NCBI GenBank assembly: GCA_964036155.1
Contig: OZ038423.1
Coordinates: 60,775,249-60,839,248, forward strand
Reading direction: 5' to 3'
Source: Diploscapter coronatus
Lineage: Eukaryota; Nematoda; Chromadorea; Rhabditida; Rhabditidae
Length of the DNA: 64,000 nt
Numbering within the stretch: the stretch's first letter is position 1; each line of letters opens with the position of its first letter. Position numbers and translations under genes: made by a program. A model generated the notes under the pieces. That model was not told the DNA's origin and did no database searches. It saw only the letters and a list, made by a program, of their open reading frames with translations. Positions 49,167 to 61,200 of this stretch are shown piece after piece.

Positions 49167-49182
49167 ACACACACACACACAC
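49167..49182. repeat. (AC)n microsatellite
   Basis: AC dinucleotide run of about 16 bases between MAP1 and ONECUT. Confidence 0.9.
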
Positions 49183-49658
49183 CAGAAGCATGTTATGAGC
49201 ACGACATGTAATTTTGAAAAAAAAAATTCGAAAATTAGGATAAAATTTTAAAAATTGATTTTTCAATAACAAAAAATAAATGACTGAAAATCGATTCAAA
49301 AAACAATCAAATAAAACGATCTTGCAAAACGAAAGTCGATTTTTGTGATGATGAACAAAGAATTTGATAGAATCATTTTTAGGCTTCTTTAAAAATCCAT
49401 ATGCTCGGGAAAACAAAACCATTCGATTTGACTAAAATCTTCAACAAAAGCATTTTTTTCAAATTTCCCCCAAAAAACAATTAAAGTCATCAGATCTAAC
49501 CAGAACTAAGCGATAAAAGAAATCGATTTTTTTCAGAGAAAATATTCAATTTCCACAAAAAAATCTAAGAATTTATCTCTGAAAAGAAGAAAACAAAAAA
49601 AATTGAGCGTTTCATAGAATTGAAATAAATCAGGATAAAAATGATGTATGATAGTTCA

Positions 49659-49664
49659 TTTATT
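49659..49664 (-). terminator. Polyadenylation signal AATAAA of MAP1
   Basis: Canonical hexamer on the minus strand about 66 bases after the MAP1 stop. Confidence 0.55.
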
Positions 49665-49729
49665 TGGAAAATACTATCAAAAGCCGCCGGTCAAAATTAC
49701 CGGGCGACTCTTTTCTTCCTGGGGCAAAT

Positions 49730-52700
49730 TTAGATCTGTTCCCCATAGACATCAGCGAGTTGGTCCATGAACCAGGGCCTTCCACTCGGTCTCCTTGCGG
49801 TTAGCACCTCGCAGCCAGAGTCCGTCACCAGCAGCGTCTGCTCGAACTGAGCAGAACGCTTTCCGTCGACCTGAATTATCGATTTCTCACTCACTTTATC
49901 GATAGGGAAAATGAAGGTCCACTGATCTCATGAAAAAATCAATAAAGTGAATTTTTTAAACGTATAAAAAATTTGTTTCTTAATTATCTTAAATCCTATC
50001 GAAATCAAAAGGCTGTAACTATTGAATTGAAATGAGAGATCAGTAAACACCATGAATATTTGAAAAACACACTTAAAAAGACTTTCTGATTAAAAATTCT
50101 CGACAATTATAGACGTTTTCTGAAAGTTTCTCGAATAAAAGGAGGCTTAAAACTATCAAAAGAAATTTCTTTTCAACATTTCAAATACGTTTCAAGAAAC
50201 CTTATAGCCTAGATATCCTCAAGATTGTGTAATAATAATTGATTAGCGGTTGAAGAGAAAATTCGAAAAATCTGAAACTTACCGTGACTGCAGTCCAATC
50301 GTCCGGCCATCTGCCGTCGTTCCAAATACCGGCGTTGATCATCTGCAAAAATAAAAGATTACGGTAATTTCTTTTAGGACTACGATAGTTTTCATCGTCT
50401 TTTAAAAATTTCAACTTACCGGTTCGATGGTGAACGCATTGCCGGCCTTCATGACGCCAACCGCGTTGTTCTTAGCGTAGTGCGGAATATTTGGTGCGGT
50501 GTGGAAAAGTCTGAAAAATTCCACTTAAAACACTTTTCAAACGTGAATTAAATGTTTCAAAAAATCTCTATATAAATCACTGAATATTGCAAGACTAATA
50601 GCTGATTAATTTTCATATCTAAATGCGAATTACCAATTTCAGACAAGTTCTATTTTCAAACATTTATATAAAAAAAAGTCATTCTTGCATTTTTACGAAG
50701 AAAATCCCAACCTATGAATGCCGTGCCCGCAGTAGGCCTTGACAACAGAAAACCCATTGGCATTCGCGTGCTTCTGGATCACGTTGCCGATTTCGCGGAA
50801 CTTCACGCCGGGACGCACTAAAATTATTTGTAACCTTAAGGATTATTTCAACTCATTGTTTTTTTGTTTAAACTTCAGGTAGTTTCAAATTTTTTGAAAT
50901 ATATTTAAAAAATAGGAGGAAAACTTCCAAAAGTGATAATAAAATCAAGTTTATTGAAACATTTTTTAATTCAGAAAAATAAAAGCTTACCGATTTTAAT
51001 CGCCTCCTGCAGACACTCGTAGGTGACTCGCACGAGTTTCCTGGACTCCTCATCGACCTTATCGCCCACGAAGAACGTCTCATTCAGATCGCCGTGAAAG
51101 CCGCGATGGTACACCGTCACGTCCACTGAAAATTAGAATAAAATCAATGATTGTTGAAATTGGAAACTTCAAAATTGAAAAATAGTGTGTGCCTCAAAGA
51201 AATGATAAGTCTCTAATGAATTCTTATAGAATAGTCTGATTTTATCAATGTCATAGAAAAAATTTAAAAAAAGGCAAAATTTTCTTACCATTGCAAACAT
51301 CTCCATTCTCGAGCTTTCTCATGTCCGGGATTCCATGACAGATGACCTCGTTCACCGACGTGCAACAGCTCTTCGGGAATTTGTAGTAGCTGAAAAATCA
51401 TAATTTTGAAAAATATGCTTTTGGGCCTCATAAAATGTCCTGGTTTAAAAAGTACGCCACTTTAATACTGATTTTGCATTAAAAATTCCTTTTAAACCAT
51501 AAAAAATTATGCAAGAAACTTTTAATATATAAGAAAAACTAGATTTTTTCTGGAAATTTCAAACTAAAAAATACCCCAGAGGACTAGGATAGCATTCCCT
51601 CTCGATGGCGGCTTCGTGCACGACGCGGTCGAGTTCGTCGGTCGTCACCCCAGGAGCGCAGGCCTAAAATTTTCATTTCTTGTATCTTTACTTTTTATTC
51701 TTATTATTTTAAAAAATTTTATTTTATCTTTATTTTTTATTTTCTCCAAATTTTTATCCTATGTTTCAGACAATCGATATCTTCAATCTAAAATTCGTCA
51801 TTTCGGTCGTTCAACTAAACACTGAATAAAATATACCCTACCAATAATAAAAATTTGTCAAATTTCAATCTTTCCTTTTAAATGTTTTCGATATGTTTCA
51901 AGAAATCTACAAATTAGGTTGCAAGACCTTCCAACCAATTATTTGTATAATTGACGATAACTTCAAGAAATAAGAAAGATAAAATTAAAAGTAAAAGGAG
52001 TAATAAAAAATCACCTTCGCCGCCTCGTCCAAGCACTCCCTGCCTAGTTTGCAGGCGACTTTGAGTCCCTCCTTCTCCTCGTCAGTTAGCACCTTCACAA
52101 CGCGCTCGCTCTTCGCGTGACGTTCCTCCAGACACACGCCTTCTGAAAATATTTTTAAAATTATTATTATTTTGAATTTCTAAAGTTTAAATAATGTTAT
52201 GAGAAATTTATCAGGAAAAATATTAGACTAGCTGATAAATCGCTTTCAATGTAGCATAATTTGAGAAAGTACAAACTTAACGATTTTAAATAAGTTTTAA
52301 GAAGTCCTCGGTATTTCTTATCAGAAACCTAGTTTGCTAGAGTAAGTTCATTCGCTAAAATTGAAACAAAAATTCCTCTCAAATCTGCTGGATAACTGTA
52401 ATTAAAAAAAACGTACCCGGATGCAGCGCGTAATCGGGACGCGGAATGTGCTCGGGCACGGCGCGACGCGACGATTGCGGAAACGGACGCAGTGGGCCAG
52501 TGAACTTGAAATTTGATTCTTGTAGAAAGAAAGATATGTTTAAAAATTTATACTGCACTGAGGTATGTCTGAGAGTTATTATTAAAATAAAAATTTCATT
52601 TGAAAAGTTGGGATTTTAGAAAATAAATAATAAAAATAAAAACAAATCTCACATTGTAATAAGGCCAAGGGTTGTAGGGCTGCGACGCGTCCACGTGCAC

Positions 52701-53359
52701 GGCTTTGTGCTTAGCCCAGTTTGCCTTGAAACAGTCCTGAAAAATTAGGTAAATGGAAATTTCCAAATTTATAGAAAATCGTTAACTTCGCAAATATTGA
52801 TGGTCTTCTAATATTTCGAATAAGTTTCAACATCTTACTTTTTATTTATAGGTATTCATTAATTCTAGAAAGATTAATGTTATTCTCTTTCAAGTCTCCA
52901 AATAAGTTTCGCGAAAGCCTAAAGAATCAGTAATTTCCAAAAGCAGATTGATTTTCTCTGAAATATCTCGTAAGCTACAAAAAATCATAGATTTTCCTAT
53001 TTACAAAATACATCAATTATATATTGTGAAAGCAAAGATGACAAAAAATAATTAAACCACCTCAAAAATGGCGAACACCACGGTTTTCAAATGGGTAATA
53101 ATTTAAAAATGAAATTCAAATTTCTAAAATTCCAACCTGTTCACAGAAATAGGCATCTTTGAGATCCAACTTTACGCAGGTGGGGCATCGCAATTTGGCC
53201 GGTTTCCCGCAGTTCTCAGACTCGCAAATCTGAAAAATACTTTTTATAGATTTCAGATTTTAAAATTTTAGGGATAAAAAATTTAGAATCTAGATTTAAA
53301 GTTTGCATTTTTATTAAATGATTTAAAAGTAGTACCTGACCATCCATGCCTCCAGTCAT
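49730..53359 (-). CDS. map-1: Methionine aminopeptidase 1
   Basis: Removes initiator Met from nascent proteins in the cytosol, at the ribosome. It starts MTGGMDGQ six bases after a TTCAG acceptor. The eukaryote-specific N-terminal zinc finger follows: [17 protein letters not shown], then [19 protein letters not shown] linker ([15 protein letters not shown]) leads to the catalytic pita-bread domain. All metal ligands are present: both Asp in [18 protein letters not shown], His in [18 protein letters not shown], Glu in FTIEPMINAG and Glu in [13 protein letters not shown]. Ligand context and the N-terminal finger identify type 1 rather than type 2. It ends LADVYGEQI with TAA at 49730-49732. The gene starts only about 170 bases after the BORCS6-like stop, which suggests the last place in an operon. 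Confidence 0.95.
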
Positions 53360-53463
53360 GACTTCCTGAATCTTTACCTTTTAATTTTATTTAAAAATAA
53401 AGATTAAAAAATATGTCAAGGTCCAAAACCTCGCTGTTTTCTAAAAAATAATAATAAGTAATA

Positions 53464-53469
53464 TTTATT
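53464..53469 (-). terminator. Polyadenylation signal AATAAA of the BORCS6-like gene
   Basis: Canonical hexamer on the minus strand about 58 bases after the stop and about 105 bases before the MAP1 start. This is the arrangement seen between genes of nematode operons. Confidence 0.5.
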
Positions 53470-53526
53470 AAAAAAGTAAAAAAATAAATTAAGTGAAAGC
53501 TTGAAAAAATTGAAAATTAAAAATTA

Positions 53527-54776
53527 TTATTTGAGCGAGCCGTGAAAGATCGTCTCGAACGATTCCACGAGGCGGCGCATTTCTTTGCTGAAAATTATTT
53601 GTATTTTTTAAATTAAAATTCTTTATATTTGTAATTTTTTTTTAACTTTACAGATATAAAAATTTCTCACATTTGTCCCGAAATTTTCGACAACCCCTGC
53701 ATGCCTTGGTTGACTTCCTCCGCTTTGGCGAGCATCTGAAATAACAAATAGAAAAACGGGTATGTTCAAAAATGGGTTGTTTTAAGAAATTGAATTAAAA
53801 TTATCAATAGCGCTTTTTCGGTTTGATAGACATTTAGGAATAGAAAAATGAATGAATCATTTGATGGCAAAATATTTAAATGTTTTAAAAATTCTCAAGT
53901 TGAAATAATATTGACTTTTGATCCGCGTGCGAAAAATGCTATCAATATCAAAAAAGAAGATAACAAAATGCGAGAAATGACCCACTGCATAAGTGGCTTT
54001 GATGTTTCCATCGGCTGCGTCGCAAGCAACCGTGATTCCCGAATTGTAGCACTGGATCGATTCCAGCGTTACGTCCGACATTCCGTGGAGTTGGCCTCTG
54101 GAATTTTTAAAATTTATTTTTAATCTAAAAAAATGCCACTTCATATCCCTCAACAGACAATCCATACTCGACGCGATCGCTCGGGCGTGTTGTTCGAGGT
54201 CGTCCAAAATCTGGAAATTCGATAAATAAAAAATATCGTAGCCTTTTAAAAAGCCATTCTTTGCCTTTTTTCTTCAAAAGGAAGAGTTTTTAAGCTAAAA
54301 ATCCATTAACCTTTAAAAATTTCACATTTCATCGTAAAAAAATAATTTACTTTTCCTCAAATACGCTTCAAAAATGTCTACAACAATCAACTTTCTTAAT
54401 AGTCATTGGTAATTTTATAGTAGCTTGAAAAACATCGATAAAATTCCAACTGACCTTCGGGTCAGGTAAGTTCAAAGAGCTTCCTTGTGAATTTCGTCGC
54501 TCCGTCTTTCCTTGATTCGAGCCCGACACCATTTTGGTGAATTCCTGAATTTCTTCAAAAGTTAAATAAGTTTAAAGATTTCTACAAAACAATAGAAAAA
54601 TATTACATTCTATTCGATCAAATGCCCATGTTTAGCAAAATTTTGAACCCAACCTCCTTCTTGACGATATTGATGTCCGTCGTTCGATCTTCTGAATCCT
54701 TGTTTGACGTCGCTGTCGTCGTCATTCCGGGTCCAGAAGTGCGTGATGTCGATGGCCGACTCGTATCAGAACTCAT
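53527..54776 (-). CDS. BORCS6: BORCS6 (lyspersin)-like subunit of BORC
   Basis: Six exons give about 180 residues. A Ser/Thr-rich disordered N-terminus ([17 protein letters not shown]) precedes a helical domain. Its exons read [70 protein letters not shown] and [16 protein letters not shown], then TAA at 53527-53529. The run of [16 protein letters not shown], LHxMSxVTxxxIQ, DAxDxxIKxxYxxxAKxEE is characteristic of the C-terminal domain of BORCS6/lyspersin. That protein is part of the BORC complex, which links lysosomes to kinesin through ARL8. It sits between TAF2 and MAP1 on the same strand. Two donors are weak (GTGGCA, GTGGGT), but the joined frame is unbroken. Family assignment is from memory of the human protein and is fairly confident. 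Confidence 0.72.
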
Positions 54777-55256
54777 TTCTAGAGTATCGTGATTTTTCGA
54801 GAAACTTAGAAAAATCATGAAATATCGCATCGTTTTAAAACGATAATTGATCAGTTTTGAAAAAACTCAAGATCACCCGTTTATTTGAGGATTACGGTAG
54901 TCAAAAATCGATAAAAGCAACAGGAAAACAATAAATTATATAGGTTATAGCGAGGAAGTGTTTTTGAACTCGACAAATAAGTAATTCGAAGTTTTCAAGG
55001 GTAGAACTGTAAGATTTCTAGAAAAATGTCACTTTAGAACAATTTCACGATTTAACCCATTTGATGTGTATTATTATTGAGCTTTGAACTTTTCTCATTT
55101 GGTAAGAAATGAAACAAAATCAGGATAAAATAAGTTTGCATATAAAAATAGGATTTTTGTAAATGAAAGAAACAAATCTTATTCCTTCACGTTAGAAATT
55201 TCGATGTTCGAACTTACCTTTCTTGCTTCATTCAAATATCCTACCGTATCCTATTC
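54777..55256. other. Gap between TAF2 and the BORCS6-like gene
   Basis: AT-rich, about 480 bases. A minus-strand AATAAA lies at 54880-54885, and an ACTCTAG acceptor-like site lies two bases before the BORCS6-like ATG. No exon seen. Confidence 0.45.
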
Positions 55257-58200
55257 TTACTGTAAAATATCATCATTGATTCTGCTGGCTTGCTGGTTGG
55301 CGACGGCTGAAAAATACCCTTTGAAATTTACTCCTCTTTAAAGTTTTATAGAACCAGGTTTTCAGCCACAAATTAGCATAAATGCAACGTTCTTCAAATA
55401 TTTTGTTTATAAATTAAATTTCCTACCCGGTGATCCATGGTGGATTTCATCAAAAGTACCTGTGTTTGCACCCATCTGCCCGCCTGCTAAAATAAAATTT
55501 CCTTAAGTTCATGAATTTTTATACTCAATTTAGTTCGAAATAGAAATAATATATGTCCCAGCAATATTAGGCAGAAAGTTTCTGAGATAAATATTTGCTT
55601 TACTTTCCACGTGAACTGGCGAATTTAAATGTTTAAAGTCCATTTTTACCCGATGACCAGTCGATCCAATTCGAGGACGAATTCATGGGGTGGGAAGAAG
55701 CGGAATGGGTCGCTGAAGAGCCCGCAGTCGAGTTGGAAAACGCACTGCAAAAAAATTATGTCTTCCCCTGAAAAACTTGAAAGCTCTCTTCTTTTTAATT
55801 TTTAAAATTATTTGTATGATCAAAAATCTCTATCAAGAAGGCTTCCAACCCTTAAATAAATCGAAACTTTGAAGCTTATTTTTAAAAAAAATTAAAAATA
55901 AAAGAACTATTTATGAAAATTAGGAAAATGAGGAAAGGGGATTACCGATGATGTCCCGGAGCGTGCGGGGGGCCGCCCTTGACGGGTGGAATGCCCAGAC
56001 CGAACATCGAGAAGTAGACGTCCAGGCAACCGAGACGGGTGCGAGGGTCCTCAAAATTGATTGATTTATTGTTATTTTTTTTGTCGGATTTTCAAAGAAA
56101 AAGGAAAAAGAATATCTTTGAAATTTTAGAGATCACAATTATAAAGGAAAGAAATTTCTTGAAATATACAATTATAGATTGTTTTTTCTCTAAAATAAAA
56201 ATAGAAAAAAGCTAAAATTTGATGGGTGAGAGCTATATTTTGATTCAGAAGTCTCAATTTTTTTTCATTTTTGTTTAAATAGTAAATATAAACGCACAAT
56301 TTGATGATTAGTGGACGCCTCCCAGAGCCTGTCTGCCTGCGCGACCGTGTTGCAGGGATAGTGCGGGCCGATGTCATAGCTGAAAACATTGCTGTGTTTC
56401 AAAAAATAGTAAATACGGAATTTTTCTTCGTTATTTGACATATTAATTGGCGCTTCATTATAAAGAGATTTATTTTTTCTGAAATTTCTAAAAATCAGAA
56501 AATTCGAAAGCCTACTTGTTGTAGGTTGCAAACGGCGGGTTGTGAGCCAGCAGTGAAGGAATCAGGTAGCGGATCGTCGGGTCGGAATCCGTCTGGAATA
56601 AATTTTCATTCTTTTAAATCAGCATCTGCACTATTAACTTTGCTGGTAAAATTCTCAAAATATCAATCTAACTTGAAACGTATTTAAAGAAAAACAATAT
56701 TTTTAAAATCTAAATTTAACCTGAGCGAGATCGTAGAGTTTCATGAGATCGTGGGCGCATGTTTGATCGCGGACTGAGGTGATTCGATCGGCAATTATGG
56801 AAATAGCGGCTTTGCGCATCTGAAAAAGAATAAAACCGTTTTTTCATCGCATAAAAAAGTAATCTATTGATCATAAAGATTTTCTATTCTCAACTTTAGC
56901 ATCTTTCCTGAAGCATATCTAATACTTTGGCTATCTGTATTTACAAACAGATATTAAGGCTTGCTTTGAGTAGGAGGGACAGGGGAAAAAATCTTCTGTT
57001 AATACAGGAGACAAATAGCTTTGAAGATGAGCATGTAAAAATGACCAAGACGATGATCCGAACGTATAATCGACAAAAATCGATTCATTTTATACAATAT
57101 TTAACAACTTTTTAAGAATTGTTATAATCCAACCTGAACGCAGATTTTGGATCCCGCGAATTTCCAGAATAGCCTAGTGTCCGATGGCAAGTAGCCGTGT
57201 CGTTGCATCTAGAATCACAGATTAAAAAACCTAATCTAGAATTTTTTTTTAAATTTATCATCCTATGATAAAGAATAGAATTTGAGAACCGACGGAATAT
57301 TTTTTCAGCGATAATTTTACCTGATAAATCCCGTTCAAAGCGGCAATGCCGACCACTCTGCCGAAGCTCGGTTTCAACGTGTCCATGTTTAGCGCTTGCG
57401 TCAGTTCCTGTAATGCTCAGATCATTTGTAGGTAGACAAGTGTTCTCAAATTATTTTTCAATAAACAATATTTGAAACAAAAATTTGGGAAACTTATTCC
57501 TAGTCTATCTTATTCAATTTTTCAGGTTCAAATTTACATTCAGCTACAATTGTTTGCGAGTAGATAGTATGTTCCAAACATTTTTAACATAAAATGTGGC
57601 ATTATAAGATCAATGCGCAGTTCTATAGTTTCGCTGTAAAATATTCTAAAAAAATACCTTCAAAACCTCCCTCATTTCTGCCGATAGCTGGTCGGGTGTT
57701 TGGATGGTTCCGCCTCCCAGGGTGTTCACCGGAACAAGCGTCGATGTCAGTGCGTTGATGAGGCAGGCACGGTAATGGTCATCGGAGTACCTGAAATTTT
57801 ACCTTTCGTGTTTTTCTTGAAGGAAATTATGCGCCTCGAAAAATAATCTGCCTCACAGAATTTTTCGCCTGTTTAGGAAATCTTTTTCAGATTTAAAAAA
57901 TTTGTTTCAGAAATTACCGATTGATAGAATTGTCGTTGAATTTGATCAGGTCCATGATGAACAGCTCGACCTCGCGGACGCAGAAGCCTGAAAATTTTTA
58001 GAAATGAATTTTCTTCTTATAATGCATTTAGTTGGTCATAAGCTGTTGTCTCAAAATTCGACAGCTATCTAATACACCTTTTTGAAGCGTGCATCACCCA
58101 ATTTTCATAGTAATCTCAATATAAGTAGATTATACGACTGACTTTGTAAAATCGTATTACTATTGTCATTTATACTGAAACCTATCCTAACCTAGACAGT

Positions 58201-61200
58201 TTCAGTCAAAACGAAAAATTATAGGCGAGGGGGCAGATACGCAAACCCAAATGTTCCTATAGAAAAGTGATATATAAAGGGGGTGCGCAAAATGGTTTTG
58301 TCGGATATTTTTGGCTTAAGGGGATAAGCCTTGGAGATCTGGCTCAAGCGGTGCCTAGATCTGAACCCATCTCAAAAAATTTTTAAATACCATTAGCCAT
58401 TCTGAGATTGGCGACGGCTTGAGGGAGTGCCTGCATGAGAAAGTAGGCCTGCAGATTCGAGGACGTCGCCACGAAATTGTTCGACTTCGGAATATGCGGC
58501 TGGCTTTGCGAGCCGTACTTCTCACTGAAATATTCGATTTTTCGAAATATGTTTCAGGGAAACTTGATCAAAGTAGCACCAAGTATATATGCAACTGTTT
58601 GATTTGACAAACTTCGGAAATTAAAAAAAATTAAGGATGGAATTGTAAAACGTGTTTCGAAGAGGCGATAAATTAATCGAAATTGACTGATAGATAATTT
58701 TTAGCTTTTATAGTAACATTCTTACCGAAATAGAGTGATCAGCATGGGTGTTCCAGTCCAGGATTCTGTCATTCGACTCATGACCGACGTCAAAACGTAC
58801 GCAGCACGGCACCGGACTCTGCAAATTGAAAAGTAGAATAAAATTTTGAAATTTAATGTCATTTTTACGAAACATTTTAAATAGCCTCATTCATAGTTTT
58901 GATAATTCATGAGTTCCGAAAGATGATCAAACTTTGCAGATGAATATGGCTATTTAGTTTTGAGAAAAAGTACCTATAGAAAAAGTTGCTATTAATGATA
59001 GTTTCCATGAGGACGTTTCTGCTCTGGGCACTAGGGAATTGTTGCAGTCTTTCGAGGGCCTAAAAATGCGGTTCTATTTTAAAAAATATGATTCAAATGT
59101 TCTAGTAATGATTCAAATAGTGTTATCTTCAATAGTCGCTTTTTCAAGTAAAAACTACAAAGTAAACTTTTTTTGAAAAGTACGGGTCTTCTTTATCTAA
59201 AAATAGCGTCTCCAAAAATTTCCGAATATTTCAGAAGCAGATAAAATTCCAACCTGAAATTGCGCCAAAACATCCCTTTCGTATTTGAGCATGTACTCCC
59301 AATGAAAGGCGGGCTGATGAATGAACACGTTTCGAAGAAGCAGAAGTTCTGGGTCGACTCTGAAATTTTTTAAAATATAAATTTTAGCTATGTTTCAAGA
59401 AATTTTATAAGGCACAAAGTATGCAGGAAAGTGATTATTCATTCGTATTTGCTTCATCTCCAAAATATATATTTTTAATTCGTCGGGTATGTTTAAAAAT
59501 TTTGCATAAGAAAACACTATTCGTGAAATTTTAATGCTGCTCGATCCAGGTATAGAAATAAAACAACAACAAACGACCAACCTCAACCACAGAACCGGTG
59601 AATCTTGGTCCATGTTCGTCAGATCGATTTCTATTTCTTCGCCCGTATAAAGGGGAACTTTTTTCTGAAAATAAAAAAAATCATTTCATCATTGAAGATT
59701 TCTAGAAAGAAAAGCTAGGAATTTTGAAATTACAAAAAAAACTAAATTTGAGCTAAAACAAATCAAGACCAGCCTTTTTCTGCCTCCTGCCCTTGGAGTG
59801 GCACTGCAACTCGGATCGAGAGATGTCGCTGTCGATTTGGACGGTGTGAGAGAAGGAACCATCCAACTCTTGCACCACCACTGTCAAAGGGCCGAGGTAT
59901 CTGAAAGTGTTTTCTTAATTTTATTATAGCTTTTAAATAAAAATTTATGGGTTACGTTTCATTAAAAGTTGAAAGTTCCATTAAATTTTTATACTCAATT
60001 TGAGTTTAAGTGGCAGGGTTAAAACACTTTTAAAAGTATGTTTCAAAGTTTTAGAAAAAGTATGAAAACGCACACTTTTTCAATATGTCATATAGCATTT
60101 CTTTCAAAAATTTTAATTTATAAAAAATTAAACTCCCACCTCATCCTACCATTTCCCTGTTCGATATCCTGTTTGGCCTCCAATTCGATGATGTTTCTTT
60201 TCCGGTTGAACTGGAACGAGACTTCGATCACCACATGGCCGCCCTCGTAGATCCAATAGTCCTGGAAAGTCCTCATTTCCTGCCCGGACACAGTCATTAG
60301 AGTTCTGAAACATTTTATTTTCCAATTTTCACCATTTTTTCATTCCATGAAAAGCCGTTTTCTTCGGAAAAGGCAATGAGAGGTTTAAAATATCATAGAT
60401 AAAAAGTGTATTCTAATGAAAATCGTTTCGACAAATTCTGACACACGATCTTTATATTTTATGTCATTTCGAAAATTAGATATGTTTCAAAATTTCTATA
60501 TCTTTCAACGAGGAAGAAATGGTTTGATATTTCGATTAACTTTAAAATTGTTATACACGATTGATCTTCTTCTCCCACGAGGAAAGGGTACTATTTCGTC
60601 GTTTTCTAAACTTCTATGGTTAGCCACAGGAGAAAACAATCGTGTATCGTGCATCAAAATTTACAACCGCGTTTAATTATGAGGTGCTCGAAAATATACC
60701 TGAAAAACGACTCAGTCGAAATGACGAGATGTGTCCAGCAGACGGGTTTGTCCCTTCTTCCTGGAAAATAAAAAGAATTTTCAAAAGTCACTTTTCATTT
60801 GTTCAAAATGTATTAAAATAATAAAAAAGTTACCCGACATTTGCTGAGCCACGGTTAGAATTTTCTGAAGAACTTGGAAGAATAGCTCGTGTCCAAGGCG
60901 CTTGTAAAGCATGCGCAGAACCAAGTGACCCTAAAAATAAAACGTTTCAAAAATTGTACTTCTCCAAAATTAAAAGAAAAGTACTCTCAATTACTACTTC
61001 ATACGATATATAGTATCAATTTGAATAAAAGAACGCAGAGCTTGGAGTAAAAGCTACGTCGAAAGAATTGCTATTTGTTCTTTAAAGATCTGTCTTATTT
61101 TCTTGAAATTTATAAAAATTTGGCACCTTTTTAGCGAGCGCATCCGCGTACAGAGGACTGCAGGTACGTTCATTTCTCGGGTCGAAATGCAAGTTGATTC

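Larger units (their letters stand above)
47343..49729. other. ONECUT 5' region and gap to the MAP1 gene
   Basis: Nothing certain is coded here. It holds many CTATTTC motif copies, an exon-like open stretch on the minus strand (48951-49032) and an (AC)n run. The MAP1 polyadenylation signal is near 49660. The ONECUT promoter should lie here because the upstream gene MAP1 ends at 49730 on the same strand. Confidence 0.45.
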
